Shown: positions 25,654 through 34,131 of the stretch, in pieces
Numbering within the stretch: position 1 is the stretch's first letter
Layout of the letters: every line of letters starts with the position of its first letter
Assembly (NCBI RefSeq): GCF_000379425.1
Contig: NZ_KB902188.1
Span: 1 to 64,000, forward strand
DNA length: 64,000 nucleotides
Source: Corynebacterium lubricantis DSM 45231
GTDB taxonomy: Bacteria; Actinomycetota; Actinomycetes; Mycobacteriales; Mycobacteriaceae
Direction: 5' to 3'
Notes under the pieces: model-generated
Databases searched by the model: none
Told to the model about the DNA's origin: nothing
Seen by the model: the letters and a program-made list of their open reading frames with translations, nothing else
Program-made: the position numbers and the translations under genes

Positions 25654-26568
25654 ATGCTTCAAATGATTCGTAAGATTGCACGTCCCATGCTCGCCTCTGT
25701 GTACGTAGCGGACGGCGTGGATACCCTCGTGAACACCTCCAGCCACATTGAGTCCTCCGAGCGTTTCCTCAAGCAAATGCGCACCGTGCTGCCAGCAAGC
25801 TACGCCACGAAGGTTCCTAAGGACCCTCAGCTGGTCGCCCAGGTCATCGGCGGCACCAAGGTCGGCGCCGGCGCACTGTACGCACTGGGCAAGGCTCCCC
25901 GCGTTTCCGCTGGTCTTCTGGCTGCAACCGCAGTGCCTACCCTGCTTGGTCGCCACGCATTCTGGGATGCGGACACTCCCGAGGAGAAGGCATCTCGTCG
26001 TAACGGTGCTCTCACCAACGTTGCACTGCTTGGCGGCCTCTTCCTCGCTACCGCGGATACCGCGGGCAAGCCAGGACTGAAGTGGCGCACCGAGAAGGCT
26101 GCGAAGAACGTCAACGCCAAGGTCCAGGCAGCGCTGCCAACCCAGTCGGAGTCCGAGAAGGCTCTGGACCAGGCCACCAACTGGATCCAGGACACCACCG
26201 ACAAGGTGACCACCCAGGCGCAGACCGCTGGCCAGCAGGTTTCGGACTATGTCGACGAGAACAAGGACGACTGGATCGACACCGCTTCCAAGCTCGTGGA
26301 CACCGCAGTGGACACCACCGCAGGGTGGCTGGGCACCGCCCGCGACACCGCTTCCGAGTGGCTCGATGATGTGAATCAAGACACCAAGAAGGCTCGCAAG
26401 GGTGTAGTGAAGCAGGCGAACAAGGCGCAGAAGAAGGCCGACAAGGCCCTGTCTAAGGCCGAGAAGAAGTCTGGTCGCGCAGCTAAGGCTGCTGGTAAGA
26501 AGGCCGATAAGTTGCAGTCTCGCGCGGAGAAGGCGATTACCAAGGCGAAGAAGAAGATCGACAAGTAA
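25654..26568 (+). CDS. DoxX-like membrane protein with a basic Lys/Ala-rich tail
   Basis: The 304-aa protein has two parts. Residues 1-140 fit the DoxX family (IARPMLASVYVADGVDTL, then GGTKVGAGALYALGK, and hydrophobic helices around 70-90, 95-105 and 125-140). From about 150 it is hydrophilic; from about 245 to the end it is a repeated pattern of Lys and Ala (KKADKALSKAEKKSGRAAK and similar) like histone H1-type tails. DoxX proteins are linked to redox and thiol stress in actinobacteria. The tail could bind nucleic acid or acidic envelope polymers, which is inference. AAAAGGA lies 4 nt before the ATG, and a strong terminator follows. Confidence 0.75.
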   Translation: MLQMIRKIARPMLASVYVADGVDTLVNTSSHIESSERFLKQMRTVLPASYATKVPKDPQLVAQVIGGTKVGAGALYALGKAPRVSAGLLAATAVPTLLGRHAFWDADTPEEKASRRNGALTNVALLGGLFLATADTAGKPGLKWRTEKAAKNVNAKVQAALPTQSESEKALDQATNWIQDTTDKVTTQAQTAGQQVSDYVDENKDDWIDTASKLVDTAVDTTAGWLGTARDTASEWLDDVNQDTKKARKGVVKQANKAQKKADKALSKAEKKSGRAAKAAGKKADKLQSRAEKAITKAKKKIDK

Positions 26569-26581
26569 GATTCTCCCTCTA

Positions 26582-26625
26582 CTCGGGCTCGCGGTTGCTG
26601 CCGCGAGCCCGAGCTTTGTTTTTGT
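26582..26625 (+). terminator. Rho-independent terminator after the DoxX-type gene
   Basis: A perfect 13-bp stem (26582-26594 with 26601-26613, CTCGGGCTCGCGG) with a 6-nt loop is followed by CTTTGTTTTTGTT. Confidence 0.9.
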
Positions 26626-26667
26626 TAGAGTTGTGGGTCAGCCATATTTCCAAGGAGGTCGCCTTTC

Positions 26668-28881
26668 GTGGGCACAGACTTAAGCACCACGTCCAGTGAT
26701 GCACACGAGATCGCGCAGGAACAAGCCTACGTAGATACACTTTTCGCCCACCTCGATCAGGAAGTGGACCGCGCCCGGACCCGCCTCGAGGAGGTCCAGG
26801 CCGAAGTGGACCCAGATAACCCGGATTCCGACGCGCTTGTGCGCCGCGAAACCGAGTATCACGGCCTGAATGCGAAGTTGGACACCCTCACGGTCGCCGA
26901 GATCGGCCTCGTCTTCGGCCGCATCGACATCAACGAAGCCGGCGGCGAGAATCCCGTCCCCGGCCGGCCCGACCTTGATCGGCGCTACATCGGACGCATG
27001 GGTATCGACGATCGCGACGATCATTACCGCACCCTCCTGCTCGACTGGCGCGCCCCCATGGCCCGCCCGTTCTACCTGGCCACCACCGCACACCCCGAGG
27101 GTGTGGAGCTGCGCCGCCAGATCCGCACATCCGGGCGCGAGGTTACAGGCATTGACGACGAAGTCCTCTCCGGCGTGGTCAGCGACGAACCGACCGCGGA
27201 TGTTAGCTCCGAGGCTGCCCTGCACCGTGCGATGAACGAAGCCCGCACCGGTCACATGACTTCGATTGTTGAGACGATTCAGCGCGAGCAAGACGAGATT
27301 ATTCGCGACGATACCCGCGGCGTCCTCGTCGTCCAGGGCGGCCCCGGCACCGGCAAAACCGCGGTTGCGCTGCACCGCGTCGCCTACCTGCTCTATACCT
27401 GGCGCGACCAACTCGCTCGCACCGGCGTGCTCATCGTCGGCCCGAATAAGACCTTCCTCGACTACATTTCGCGAGTTCTTCCCGAGCTCGGCGAGACCGG
27501 CGTGGTGCTCACCACCATCGGCGAGCTCGTTCCGGGACTTACCCCGGAGGGCACCGAGTCCCTGCTGGGTCGCGAGATCAAAGGCTCAGAGGAAATGGTC
27601 ACCATTCTCAAGCGCGCCGTCCAGGAATGGGAGACGCTGCCCGAGAAGACCGAGCGTTTTATGGTCGGCTCGATCGAGTTGGAGGTCACCGAGGCGCTGG
27701 TGAAGAAGGCCCGCACTCGCGCCCGCCGCTCCCGCAAGCCGCACAACCCGGCCCGCGCTGTCTTCGCCGAGGAGTTCACCAACCTGCTGGCGCTGCAGCT
27801 GGCCGACAAGATTGGTGCTGACCCGCTCGGCGGCGAGAACCTGCTCTCAGCTGCCGATATTGATCAGCTCCACGATGATCTGGCGGAGGAAAAGGCGGTG
27901 CAGGGGCTCGTCGATAAGTTCTTTCCGGAGCTTGACCCCTTCGATGTCCTCGATCACCTGCTCACCGATCGCGAGGCAATCGCGGCCGTCGCGGGCGACT
28001 ATGACGAGGACACGCAGGACGCGCTGTATCGCGAGCCGGGTTCGGCGATGACGGCGTCGGATGCGGCGCTTATCGACGAGCTCTCGGTGCTCATTGGTGT
28101 CGCCGACCCCGAAGAGCAGCGTAAAAAGGAAGAGAAAGAGTGGCGTCAGCAGGTCGCCGAGGCCGAGGATGCGCTGGATATTTTGTCTTCCTCGGAGGCC
28201 ACGGATAACGACGATGACCAGTTTGAGGCCGAGATTTTGTCGGCGCACGACGTGATTGATGCGGAGACGTTGGCGAGCAGGCAGCAGGAACGCGATGTGC
28301 GTTCGACGGCGCAGCGTGCGCGTGAGGATTATCGCTGGGCGTACGGTCACGTCATTGTCGACGAGGCCCAGGAGCTTTCCCCGATGGAATGGCGCATGAT
28401 TTTCCGGCGCTCGCCGTCGCGGTGGATGACGCTGGTGGGCGATACCGCGCAGACCTCGTCGCCCGCAGGTACCGACGATTGGTCTGCTGCTTTGGAGCCG
28501 TACGTGGGTACGCGCTTTGCGCACCACGAGCTGACGGTGAACTATCGCACTCCGAGCGAGATCATGGAGCTGGCGAATCAGATCCTGGCCGTGATCGACC
28601 CAGACGCGAAGCCGGCGCAGGCGATCCGCTCGACGGGCGAACCAGTGCGGTATCTGGACAGCGGCACCTCGCCGGAGTCAATCGCGTTTGACGACGATCG
28701 CTTGGTCGCCGTGATCACCGCGGACAATGTCAGCGAGGTCAAGGGTCTGGAGTTCGACCACGTTGTGGTGGTGGAGCCTGCTGAGATTGTTGGGGCTTCG
28801 CCGCAGGGGTGGCAGGACCTCTACGTCGCGGTCACGCGCGCGACGCAGACGTTGACGGTGATTGGGCCATTGGAGTTTTAG
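26668..28881 (+). CDS. HelD/HelR-type RNA polymerase recycling ATPase
   Basis: This 737-aa SF1 helicase-like protein has the HelD plan. An N-terminal coiled-coil arm (about 10-75) and a dimer/Fe-S-free linker with GRPDLDRRYIGRMGIDD and LLLDWRAPMARPFY precede the ATPase core, with Walker A GGPGTGKTAV (Lys230), DEAQELSPMEWRM (about 570) and a C-terminal KGLEFDHVVV and AVTRA. HelD proteins push stalled RNA polymerase off DNA; actinobacterial class II forms (HelR) can also displace rifampicin. The start is GTG with AAGGAGG upstream. A classical DNA-repair UvrD is less likely because of the N-terminal arm. Confidence 0.85.
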   Translation: MGTDLSTTSSDAHEIAQEQAYVDTLFAHLDQEVDRARTRLEEVQAEVDPDNPDSDALVRRETEYHGLNAKLDTLTVAEIGLVFGRIDINEAGGENPVPGRPDLDRRYIGRMGIDDRDDHYRTLLLDWRAPMARPFYLATTAHPEGVELRRQIRTSGREVTGIDDEVLSGVVSDEPTADVSSEAALHRAMNEARTGHMTSIVETIQREQDEIIRDDTRGVLVVQGGPGTGKTAVALHRVAYLLYTWRDQLARTGVLIVGPNKTFLDYISRVLPELGETGVVLTTIGELVPGLTPEGTESLLGREIKGSEEMVTILKRAVQEWETLPEKTERFMVGSIELEVTEALVKKARTRARRSRKPHNPARAVFAEEFTNLLALQLADKIGADPLGGENLLSAADIDQLHDDLAEEKAVQGLVDKFFPELDPFDVLDHLLTDREAIAAVAGDYDEDTQDALYREPGSAMTASDAALIDELSVLIGVADPEEQRKKEEKEWRQQVAEAEDALDILSSSEATDNDDDQFEAEILSAHDVIDAETLASRQQERDVRSTAQRAREDYRWAYGHVIVDEAQELSPMEWRMIFRRSPSRWMTLVGDTAQTSSPAGTDDWSAALEPYVGTRFAHHELTVNYRTPSEIMELANQILAVIDPDAKPAQAIRSTGEPVRYLDSGTSPESIAFDDDRLVAVITADNVSEVKGLEFDHVVVVEPAEIVGASPQGWQDLYVAVTRATQTLTVIGPLEF

Positions 28882-28885
28882 ATGC

Positions 28886-28919
28886 AAAAAGGCCCTCGTC
28901 GTAAATGAAGAGGGCCTTA
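28886..28919 (-). terminator. Terminator of the universal stress gene
   Basis: A 9-bp stem AAGGCCCTC (28889-28897) with GAGGGCCTT (28910-28918) is followed on the minus strand by TTTTT. It sits between two convergent genes. Confidence 0.8.
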
Positions 28920-28933
28920 CGGTGCTGCGTGAA

Positions 28934-29377
28934 TTAGTTCACGGTGTGCACAATCATGACATCGCAATCCGACTGACGAGCAACGTCAGCTGGAACGGAG
29001 CCGAGGAGGCGGCCGGTCAGCGAGTTAATGCCGCGGTTACCAACAACAAGAAGGTCTGCGTTGTTGTCGTTGACGATTGCCATCAGGGCGTCCACTGGGG
29101 TGCCTGGGCGAACCGCGGTTTCGATGGTGGTGGCACCGGACTCGCGAGCAACCTCGGAAGCTGCCTTCAGGTTCTTCTGCGCGGTTTCGTCGCCCAAGAT
29201 GGTGACGGAGTCCTGGCGCACGGTCTTCGAAACGTCGTCTTCGGTTTCGTAGTAAGCACAACCGATGATGAGAGTTGCCTCGAATGCTGCTGCAATCTTC
29301 GCAGCTCGCTCCACTGCAAGAAGGGAAGACTTAGATCCGTCGGTGCCAACAACAATCGACTTGTAGTAACTGCTCAT
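28934..29377 (-). CDS. Universal stress protein (UspA family)
   Basis: This 147-aa single-domain Usp contains the ATP-binding pattern VVGNRGINSLTGRLLGS (G-2x-G-9x-G-S, about 113-129) and the N-terminal IVVGTDGSKSS. Such proteins bind ATP and act in stasis, hypoxia and redox stress. It lies beside a second Usp gene in the same direction, with 106 nt between them. A -10 TAGAAT (29466-29461) and a 9-bp hairpin (29418-29441) in this gap suggest separate control. Confidence 0.93.
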   Translation of the reverse strand: MSSYYKSIVVGTDGSKSSLLAVERAAKIAAAFEATLIIGCAYYETEDDVSKTVRQDSVTILGDETAQKNLKAASEVARESGATTIETAVRPGTPVDALMAIVNDNNADLLVVGNRGINSLTGRLLGSVPADVARQSDCDVMIVHTVN

Positions 29378-29417
29378 AATTTCTGTAGACCTTTCAATTG
29401 AACTCGCGGATGCACGT

Positions 29418-29441
29418 GTGGGTTCACCTCGCTGAACCCAC
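29418..29441 (-). promoter_or_regulatory. Perfect hairpin in the 5' leader of the first Usp gene
   Basis: GTGGGTTCA (29418-29426) and TGAACCCAC (29433-29441) form a 9-bp perfect stem with a 6-nt loop and no T run. It lies between the likely -10 (29466-29461) and the Usp start codon, so it would be part of the leader RNA, or a protein-binding site. Confidence 0.4.
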
Positions 29442-29483
29442 GAAGTATGTGTGGTTACCTATTCTAGCAACACAGATTGCCGT

Positions 29484-29942
29484 TTAGTCGTCACTTTCGG
29501 ACGAAGTATCCACGATCATGACATCGCATTTCGACTGTCGGGCAACTCCAGTCGGGATATTTCCGAAAACTCGGCCGGATAGGGAGTTCACTCCCCTGTT
29601 ACCTACGACCAACAGATCAGCACTGTGATCACGGACCGATTCCACCAAGACATTGACCGGGGATCCAGCCTTCGCAATCAAGCGAACATTCTCCGCTGAC
29701 TCCTCGGCAGCAATCACGCCGGCCTTCTCCAGGTACTCCTCCGCGCGAGAATCGCTAACGACAGGAAGAGTGGAGTACTCAGAGGTGGGAGAATTCAGAA
29801 GCGAACCCGTGGTGTTGTAATAAGCGCAGATGACCAAGAGCTCTGCGCCATAAGCTCTTGCCAGGCTGGCGGCCGAACGTACCGCTAAATACGAAGATGC
29901 GGACCCATCCGTACCCACGATGATCGTATTGTAAGAATGCAT
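29484..29942 (-). CDS. Universal stress protein (UspA family), paralogue
   Basis: This 152-aa Usp resembles its neighbour, with IIVGTDGSASSYLAVRSAA and VVGNRGVNSLSGRVFGN. The second half of the nucleotide motif ends in GN instead of GS, which may weaken ATP binding. It starts 25 nt after uvrB on the same strand, with AAGGAAG before the ATG, so it may be co-transcribed with uvrB. Confidence 0.92.
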   Translation of the reverse strand: MHSYNTIIVGTDGSASSYLAVRSAASLARAYGAELLVICAYYNTTGSLLNSPTSEYSTLPVVSDSRAEEYLEKAGVIAAEESAENVRLIAKAGSPVNVLVESVRDHSADLLVVGNRGVNSLSGRVFGNIPTGVARQSKCDVMIVDTSSESDD

Positions 29943-29967
29943 CGAAAGCTTCCTTTGCTCGAGATAG

Positions 29968-32061
29968 TTAGATTCCTGCTTCCTTTATACCCCGAAGTTC
30001 TTTTTTAAGATCTGCGATCTCATCGCGCAAACGTCCTGCAAGCTCGAATTTCAGGTCCCGGGCAGCTGCACCCATCTGAGCAGAGAGCGAATCGATGAGT
30101 TTCTGCACTTCATCAGCCGCCATCGTGGAGGTATCGGGGCGATCTGCCACCGCAGTGTCGCCTGCGGCAGGATCAACGTCACCTGTGTTTTCGTACACTT
30201 CGTCCAAAATGTCGGAAATTTTCTTCCGCAGCGGTTGCGGATCAATGCCGTGTTCCTTGTTGTACGCGATCTGCTTTTCGCGACGACGCTCCGTTTCATC
30301 CAGGGCGTTCGCCATGGAATCGGTGATCTTGTCGGCATACATGATCACCTTGCCGGAGACGTTACGAGCCGCACGGCCGATGGTCTGGATCAGCGACTTG
30401 CTCGAGCGCAGGAAGCCTTCCTTATCCGCGTCGAGAATGGCCACGAGCGAAACTTCGGGCAGGTCGAGGCCCTCGCGCAGCAGGTTAATACCCACGAGCA
30501 CGTCGTATTCGCCGAGACGCAGCTGGCGCAGTAGTTCCACGCGCTGCAGAGTGTCGATGTCCGAGTGCAGGTAGCGCACGCGGATCCCGTTCTCCACGAG
30601 GTAGTCGGTGAGATCCTCGGCCATGCGCTTGGTCAAGGTGGTCACCAACACGCGTTCATCCTTGGCGGTGCGCTGGCGGATCTCTTCGATCAGGTCGTCG
30701 ATCTGGCCCTCGGTCTTGCGGACCTCCACCTCTGGGTCAACCAGTCCGGTCGGGCGAATGACCTGCTCGACGTATTCACCTTGGGCTGCCTCGAGCTCGT
30801 AGTCACCTGGAGTTGCCGACATATATACAGTCTGGCCGACGCGCTCCTCGAACTCCGCGAAGGTCAGCGGGCGGTTGTCCACTGCCGAGGGCAAACGGAA
30901 ACCGAACTCGACCAGATTGCGCTTACGCGACATGTCGCCCTCGTACATGCCGCCGATCTGTGGGACGGTGACGTGGGACTCGTCGATAATTGTGAGGAAG
31001 TCTTCCGGAAAGTAGTCGATCAACGTCGCCGGCGCCGAGCCCGCCTCGCGGCCATCCATGTGGCGCGAGTAGTTCTCAATGCCCGAGCAGAATCCGACCT
31101 GCTGGATCATCTCCAGGTCGTATTCAGTGCGCATGCGCAGGCGCTGGGCCTCGAGCAACTTCCCGCGATTTTCTAGGTCCTCGAGCCGGTCGGCGAGCTC
31201 CTCCTTGATAGCCTCGATTGCCTTTTCCATGCGGTCCTCGCTGGCGACGTAGTGGGTGGCCGGGAAGATGCGCAGCTCGTCGACACGCTTGAGGACGTCT
31301 CCCGTGACCGGGTGGATGTAATAGAGAGCATCGATGTCATCGCCGAAGAACTCGACGCGCACGCCGACCTCCTCGTAAGCCGGGATGATGTCCACGGTGT
31401 CGCCCTTGACGCGGAAGGTGCCGCGGCGGAAATCGATGTCGTTGCGCTCGTATTGGATGTCCACCAAAAGGCGCAATAGCTGGTCGCGATCCACCTCTTC
31501 GTCGACACGCAAAACCACAGAGCGATCGAGGTAGGACTGCGGAGTGCCCAGGCCGTAGATGCAGGAGACGGAGCTGACCACGACCACGTCGCGGCGAGAG
31601 AGCAAGCTGGACGTGGCGGCGTGGCGCAGGCGCTCGACGTCTTCGTTAATCGACGAGTCCTTCTCGATGTAGGTGTCCGTCTGCGCGATGTAGGCCTCAG
31701 GCTGGTAGTAGTCGTAATAGCTGACGAAGTACTCGACCGCGTTGTTCGGCAGGAGTTCCTTGAGCTCGTTGGCCAGCTGGGCGGCCAGGGTCTTGTTCGG
31801 CGCCATCACAAGCGTTGGGCGCTGCTGCTTCTCGATCAGCCAGGCTGCCGTTGCGGACTTACCGGTACCGGTGGCGCCCATGAGCACCACGTCTTCCTCG
31901 CCACGGTTGAGGCGTTCGTCGAGCTCAGCGATGGCCTTCGGCTGGTCGCCGGAGGGCTCGAACTCGGAGATGACCTCAAACTTGTTGTCGGTGCGCTCGA
32001 TGTCGCCGACGGGGCGGAAATCAGAGTGCGGGATCACCGGATGTTCAGCTGGAAATGCCAT
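29968..32061 (-). CDS. uvrB: UvrABC excinuclease subunit B
   Basis: UvrB verifies lesions handed over by UvrA and recruits UvrC. The 697-aa protein shows Walker [13 protein letters not shown] (about 61-70), the beta-hairpin region [13 protein letters not shown] (about 109-121), DESHV (about 358), the C-terminal helicase motifs ([24 protein letters not shown]) and a C-terminal UVR domain (about 655-690). With uvrA and polA it supplies three excision-repair functions inside this window. Confidence 0.97.
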   Translation of the reverse strand: MAFPAEHPVIPHSDFRPVGDIERTDNKFEVISEFEPSGDQPKAIAELDERLNRGEEDVVLMGATGTGKSATAAWLIEKQQRPTLVMAPNKTLAAQLANELKELLPNNAVEYFVSYYDYYQPEAYIAQTDTYIEKDSSINEDVERLRHAATSSLLSRRDVVVVSSVSCIYGLGTPQSYLDRSVVLRVDEEVDRDQLLRLLVDIQYERNDIDFRRGTFRVKGDTVDIIPAYEEVGVRVEFFGDDIDALYYIHPVTGDVLKRVDELRIFPATHYVASEDRMEKAIEAIKEELADRLEDLENRGKLLEAQRLRMRTEYDLEMIQQVGFCSGIENYSRHMDGREAGSAPATLIDYFPEDFLTIIDESHVTVPQIGGMYEGDMSRKRNLVEFGFRLPSAVDNRPLTFAEFEERVGQTVYMSATPGDYELEAAQGEYVEQVIRPTGLVDPEVEVRKTEGQIDDLIEEIRQRTAKDERVLVTTLTKRMAEDLTDYLVENGIRVRYLHSDIDTLQRVELLRQLRLGEYDVLVGINLLREGLDLPEVSLVAILDADKEGFLRSSKSLIQTIGRAARNVSGKVIMYADKITDSMANALDETERRREKQIAYNKEHGIDPQPLRKKISDILDEVYENTGDVDPAAGDTAVADRPDTSTMAADEVQKLIDSLSAQMGAAARDLKFELAGRLRDEIADLKKELRGIKEAGI

Positions 32062-32103
32062 GCGTTCAAGTCTAGCGCTGGTGGTTGGCGCTTAGTGACG
32101 GGC

Positions 32104-32490
32104 TTAGGACAGGTCGACCCAGGAGCGCGCTTTCCACTCGTTCAACTCGGCTTGGCCGCGGGATTCCCACTGGCCGTAGAGATCGGAGACAGTGGCATCC
32201 ATGAGCACTGCATCGAGGGATTCGCGCAGGTTATTGCGTACATCGGGCTCATTGAGTTCTGCGATGGTTTCGTCCGGGATTCCCTCTGGTTTATTTCCGG
32301 TTGCCATGGCAGCCAGCGCGACGATGAGTTCGCCCTCGTCGGTGCTGAGGTGCTTGTGACCACGGTTCGGCAGCAGCTCGCGCACCGGCAAGCCTCCCTT
32401 TTGGAGGTCCGCGATGAGTTCCCGGGCTTCGTTGTTGTCGAAGGGACCTGTGTTTGCGGTTGTTTCGGTCTGCTGGTTCGTCTCACTCAT
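32104..32490 (-). CDS. DUF4259-like protein
   Basis: The 128-aa protein carries the GPFDNNEARELIADL segment typical of DUF4259, an uncharacterised family whose members start with GxFxNDxAxD. The start (MSETNQQ, 32490) is chosen because the longer frame to 32697 is made of repeat sequence. It is transcribed towards uvrB, 42 nt before it. A second member of the family is at 53515-53904, at the other end of the accessory region. No function is known. Confidence 0.7.
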   Translation of the reverse strand: MSETNQQTETTANTGPFDNNEARELIADLQKGGLPVRELLPNRGHKHLSTDEGELIVALAAMATGNKPEGIPDETIAELNEPDVRNNLRESLDAVLMDATVSDLYGQWESRGQAELNEWKARSWVDLS

Positions 32491-32575
32491 GGAAAGCGAT
32501 TCTAATACCGTTTTCGTGCGGGCTTTCGGTTTGCTGCGGTTTTGAGGAAGTTTCCTAGCCAGTGGGACAAGTTCT

Positions 32576-32636
32576 CCCAGGGAGTCTGCACGGCAGACTA
32601 TTAGGCGACAGGTTTCTCGCTTCGCGACGATACCTA
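32576..32636. repeat. Imperfect direct repeat, copy 1
   Basis: A unit of about 60 nt beginning CCCAGG contains the palindrome AGTCTGCACGGCAGACT (32583-32599) and the segment CGCTTCGCGACGAT. It recurs exactly 106 bp downstream (copy 2). The 568-nt gap 32491-33058 that holds both copies has no convincing gene. Confidence 0.7.
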
Positions 32637-32681
32637 CGTGGCCCTCGCGTCTCGGTTTCGTGCTGCAGATTTCTGCAAACG

Positions 32682-32742
32682 CCCAGGCAGTCTGCACGGC
32701 AGACTGTCAAGTGGCAGGTATCGCGCTTCGCGACGATTACCT
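32682..32742. repeat. Imperfect direct repeat, copy 2
   Basis: It has the same features as copy 1, with the palindrome at 32689-32705. In this copy the second half folds better: CAGGTATCGC (32715-32724) faces GCGACGATTACCTG (32730-32743). Confidence 0.7.
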
Positions 32743-32889
32743 GACCGTGGCTGTCTGTGGACTCGCCAAGGGACTGCAAAAGTCCGCCTCGGGAGTGAAT
32801 GCTCCTACTCTTTCCTTACCACCCTGGGAGAGGAACAAAGGATACCGCGGTCACAACTTTGGTCCGACCAAACCACAAAATACCACGAC

Positions 32890-32913
32890 CTCGGTCCCCC
32901 GGGATCCTCAACC
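32890..32913. repeat. Short element related to one at 53413
   Basis: The segment ending GGGATCCTCAACC matches, in opposite orientation, the left part of the inverted repeat at 53413-53440 (about 21 of 27 positions by eye). A GGTCCGACC word occurs in both neighbourhoods. The two copies bracket the accessory region. Confidence 0.4.
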
Positions 32914-33058
32914 ATGGATGTGGACGTGCCGGATATTCTCGCAGCCATTTCAGAGCTTTCCGATGAAGGACCAAATATTTCAAGTGCCGAACAATGCATC
33001 GACTGCCGTTGCCCACGAACTAGCGCTGTCCATGTAACCGTTATGCTTTACTGTCATT

Positions 33059-33448
33059 ATGACTGCTGAACTCGACTATGCTTACCTAGCCGAATACGCA
33101 AAGACTGAAATGGGTACGATCACTGCAATCGGCGCAAGCTTCACCGAAGTCAAGGTCGATGCCTTTCCTGTCTACATGGACATTGCGGTGGCAGGCAGGG
33201 TGCGTAAATTAGTTAATGACCAAGCCCCCACCCTCAGGCTTGAGTTCGTCGACACCGCCAACGAGCCACTGATTACAGTTGAAAGAGTGTTGGAACCCGA
33301 TCAAGACTCAGTCGAGTATGCTGGGAAAACTGCTTCAGTTTTTGCTTACCGTGGGCCACTACCACTTAATAAACCAGGTCTTTACCAATGCAAGATCTAC
33401 TTGAATGAAATACTTGCCCGCGAACTAGCCTTTACTGCCGAAGGGTAG
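33059..33448 (+). CDS. Hypothetical protein, DUF6941-like
   Basis: This 129-aa protein is predicted to be all-beta, with AELDYAYLAEYA at the N-terminus and VFAYRGPLPLNKPGLYQCKI near the C-terminus, a pattern seen in a family of small proteins of unknown function (DUF6941). The function is unknown. The ATG has no Shine-Dalgarno; TTTACT ends 6 nt upstream, so the mRNA may be leaderless. It starts a three-gene group (33059-34012) whose base composition is visibly more AT-rich than that of its neighbours. Confidence 0.6.
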   Translation: MTAELDYAYLAEYAKTEMGTITAIGASFTEVKVDAFPVYMDIAVAGRVRKLVNDQAPTLRLEFVDTANEPLITVERVLEPDQDSVEYAGKTASVFAYRGPLPLNKPGLYQCKIYLNEILARELAFTAEG

Positions 33449-33453
33449 TTTAA

Positions 33454-33678
33454 ATGGAACTGGACATCGTGTTTCATGCCCGAGAAAGAATGAAACAACG
33501 AGGAGTTTCTGAGCACGATATTAAAGCTACCATTTCGAAGCCGGACATAACCCGCCCTGGAAACAAGCCAGGTCGAAAAGTGTATGAGAGAGATCTGGGT
33601 AGAATTGTGTGTGTAGTGACGGTCGACAACACGAACCCTATAAAAATTGTGTCCGTTTGGATCAAAAAGGATGAATAA
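33454..33678 (+). CDS. DUF4258 protein, toxin-like
   Basis: The 74-aa basic protein fits DUF4258: FHARERMKQRGVSEHDIKATI at the N-terminus and VVTVDNTNPIKIVSVW at the C-terminus. The predicted fold is like RelE/ParE-type small RNases, and family members are often paired with DUF2283 genes, as here. The first gene of the group ends 5 nt before its ATG. A toxin role is inferred from the pairing and fold, not shown. Confidence 0.7.
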   Translation: MELDIVFHARERMKQRGVSEHDIKATISKPDITRPGNKPGRKVYERDLGRIVCVVTVDNTNPIKIVSVWIKKDE

Positions 33679-33679
33679 A

Positions 33680-34012
33680 ATGACACCTTCCATTTCAGTT
33701 AATGTGACTGAGGAACTTGCCTACATTCAGTTATCATCCGCTGAGGTCAATCGAACTATTGAGATCACTCCGAGCGTGATGGCTGACCTAGACGAATGGG
33801 ATGTAGTTGTCGGCATCGAACTCTTAGATTTCGCCGCAACGACTTCTGCTCGCGATATTGCGTCGAGCGCTCACTTGAAAGAGGGTGATGAGCAAGCAGT
33901 AGACGCATTGCTAAAGAATCTGAGTAGGATCCATCTCCAATCAGGGACTTTGACTTCTGGGTCGAAAGTAGCTGTGCACTCTTCTGGAAACAACAAGCTC
34001 GAAACTTGCTAG
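33680..34012 (+). CDS. DUF2283-like protein, antitoxin-like partner
   Basis: The 110-aa protein contains the DUF2283 pattern: DELAY-like TEELAYIQLSSAEV followed by EWDVVVGIELLDFA. It begins 1 nt after the stop of the DUF4258 gene; AAAAAGG lies 9 nt upstream of the ATG at 33680, while the ATG at 33671 would have no spacing. Residues about 60-110 extend beyond the DUF2283 core. The pair looks like a toxin-antitoxin module in reversed order (toxin first). Confidence 0.65.
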   Translation: MTPSISVNVTEELAYIQLSSAEVNRTIEITPSVMADLDEWDVVVGIELLDFAATTSARDIASSAHLKEGDEQAVDALLKNLSRIHLQSGTLTSGSKVAVHSSGNNKLETC

Positions 34013-34115
34013 TCGCATTCGCTTAAGAGGGCATCGAAGCAACTCAACGTCACCGGCGCGGTTTAAAGGAATTACCCCCTAATAAGGCCTCGAAAGCGTA
34101 CTAGATCTAGATACC

Positions 34116-34121
34116 GATAAT
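34116..34121 (+). promoter_or_regulatory. -10 element of the DISARM-like operon
   Basis: GATAAT ends 10 nt before the ATG at 34132, and no ribosome site lies between them. Transcription would start at or just before the ATG, giving a leaderless mRNA. No clear -35 is visible. Confidence 0.45.
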
Positions 34122-34131
34122 CTATTTCTCT

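Noticed and set aside
32576..32742. CRISPR array
   Set aside because: There are only two long, imperfect, palindromic units and no cas genes anywhere in the window.
32555..33037. Several short frames in the uvrB-side intergenic region
   Set aside because: They run through the 106-bp repeats, overlap on both strands and lack ribosome sites; the region is better described as repeats.
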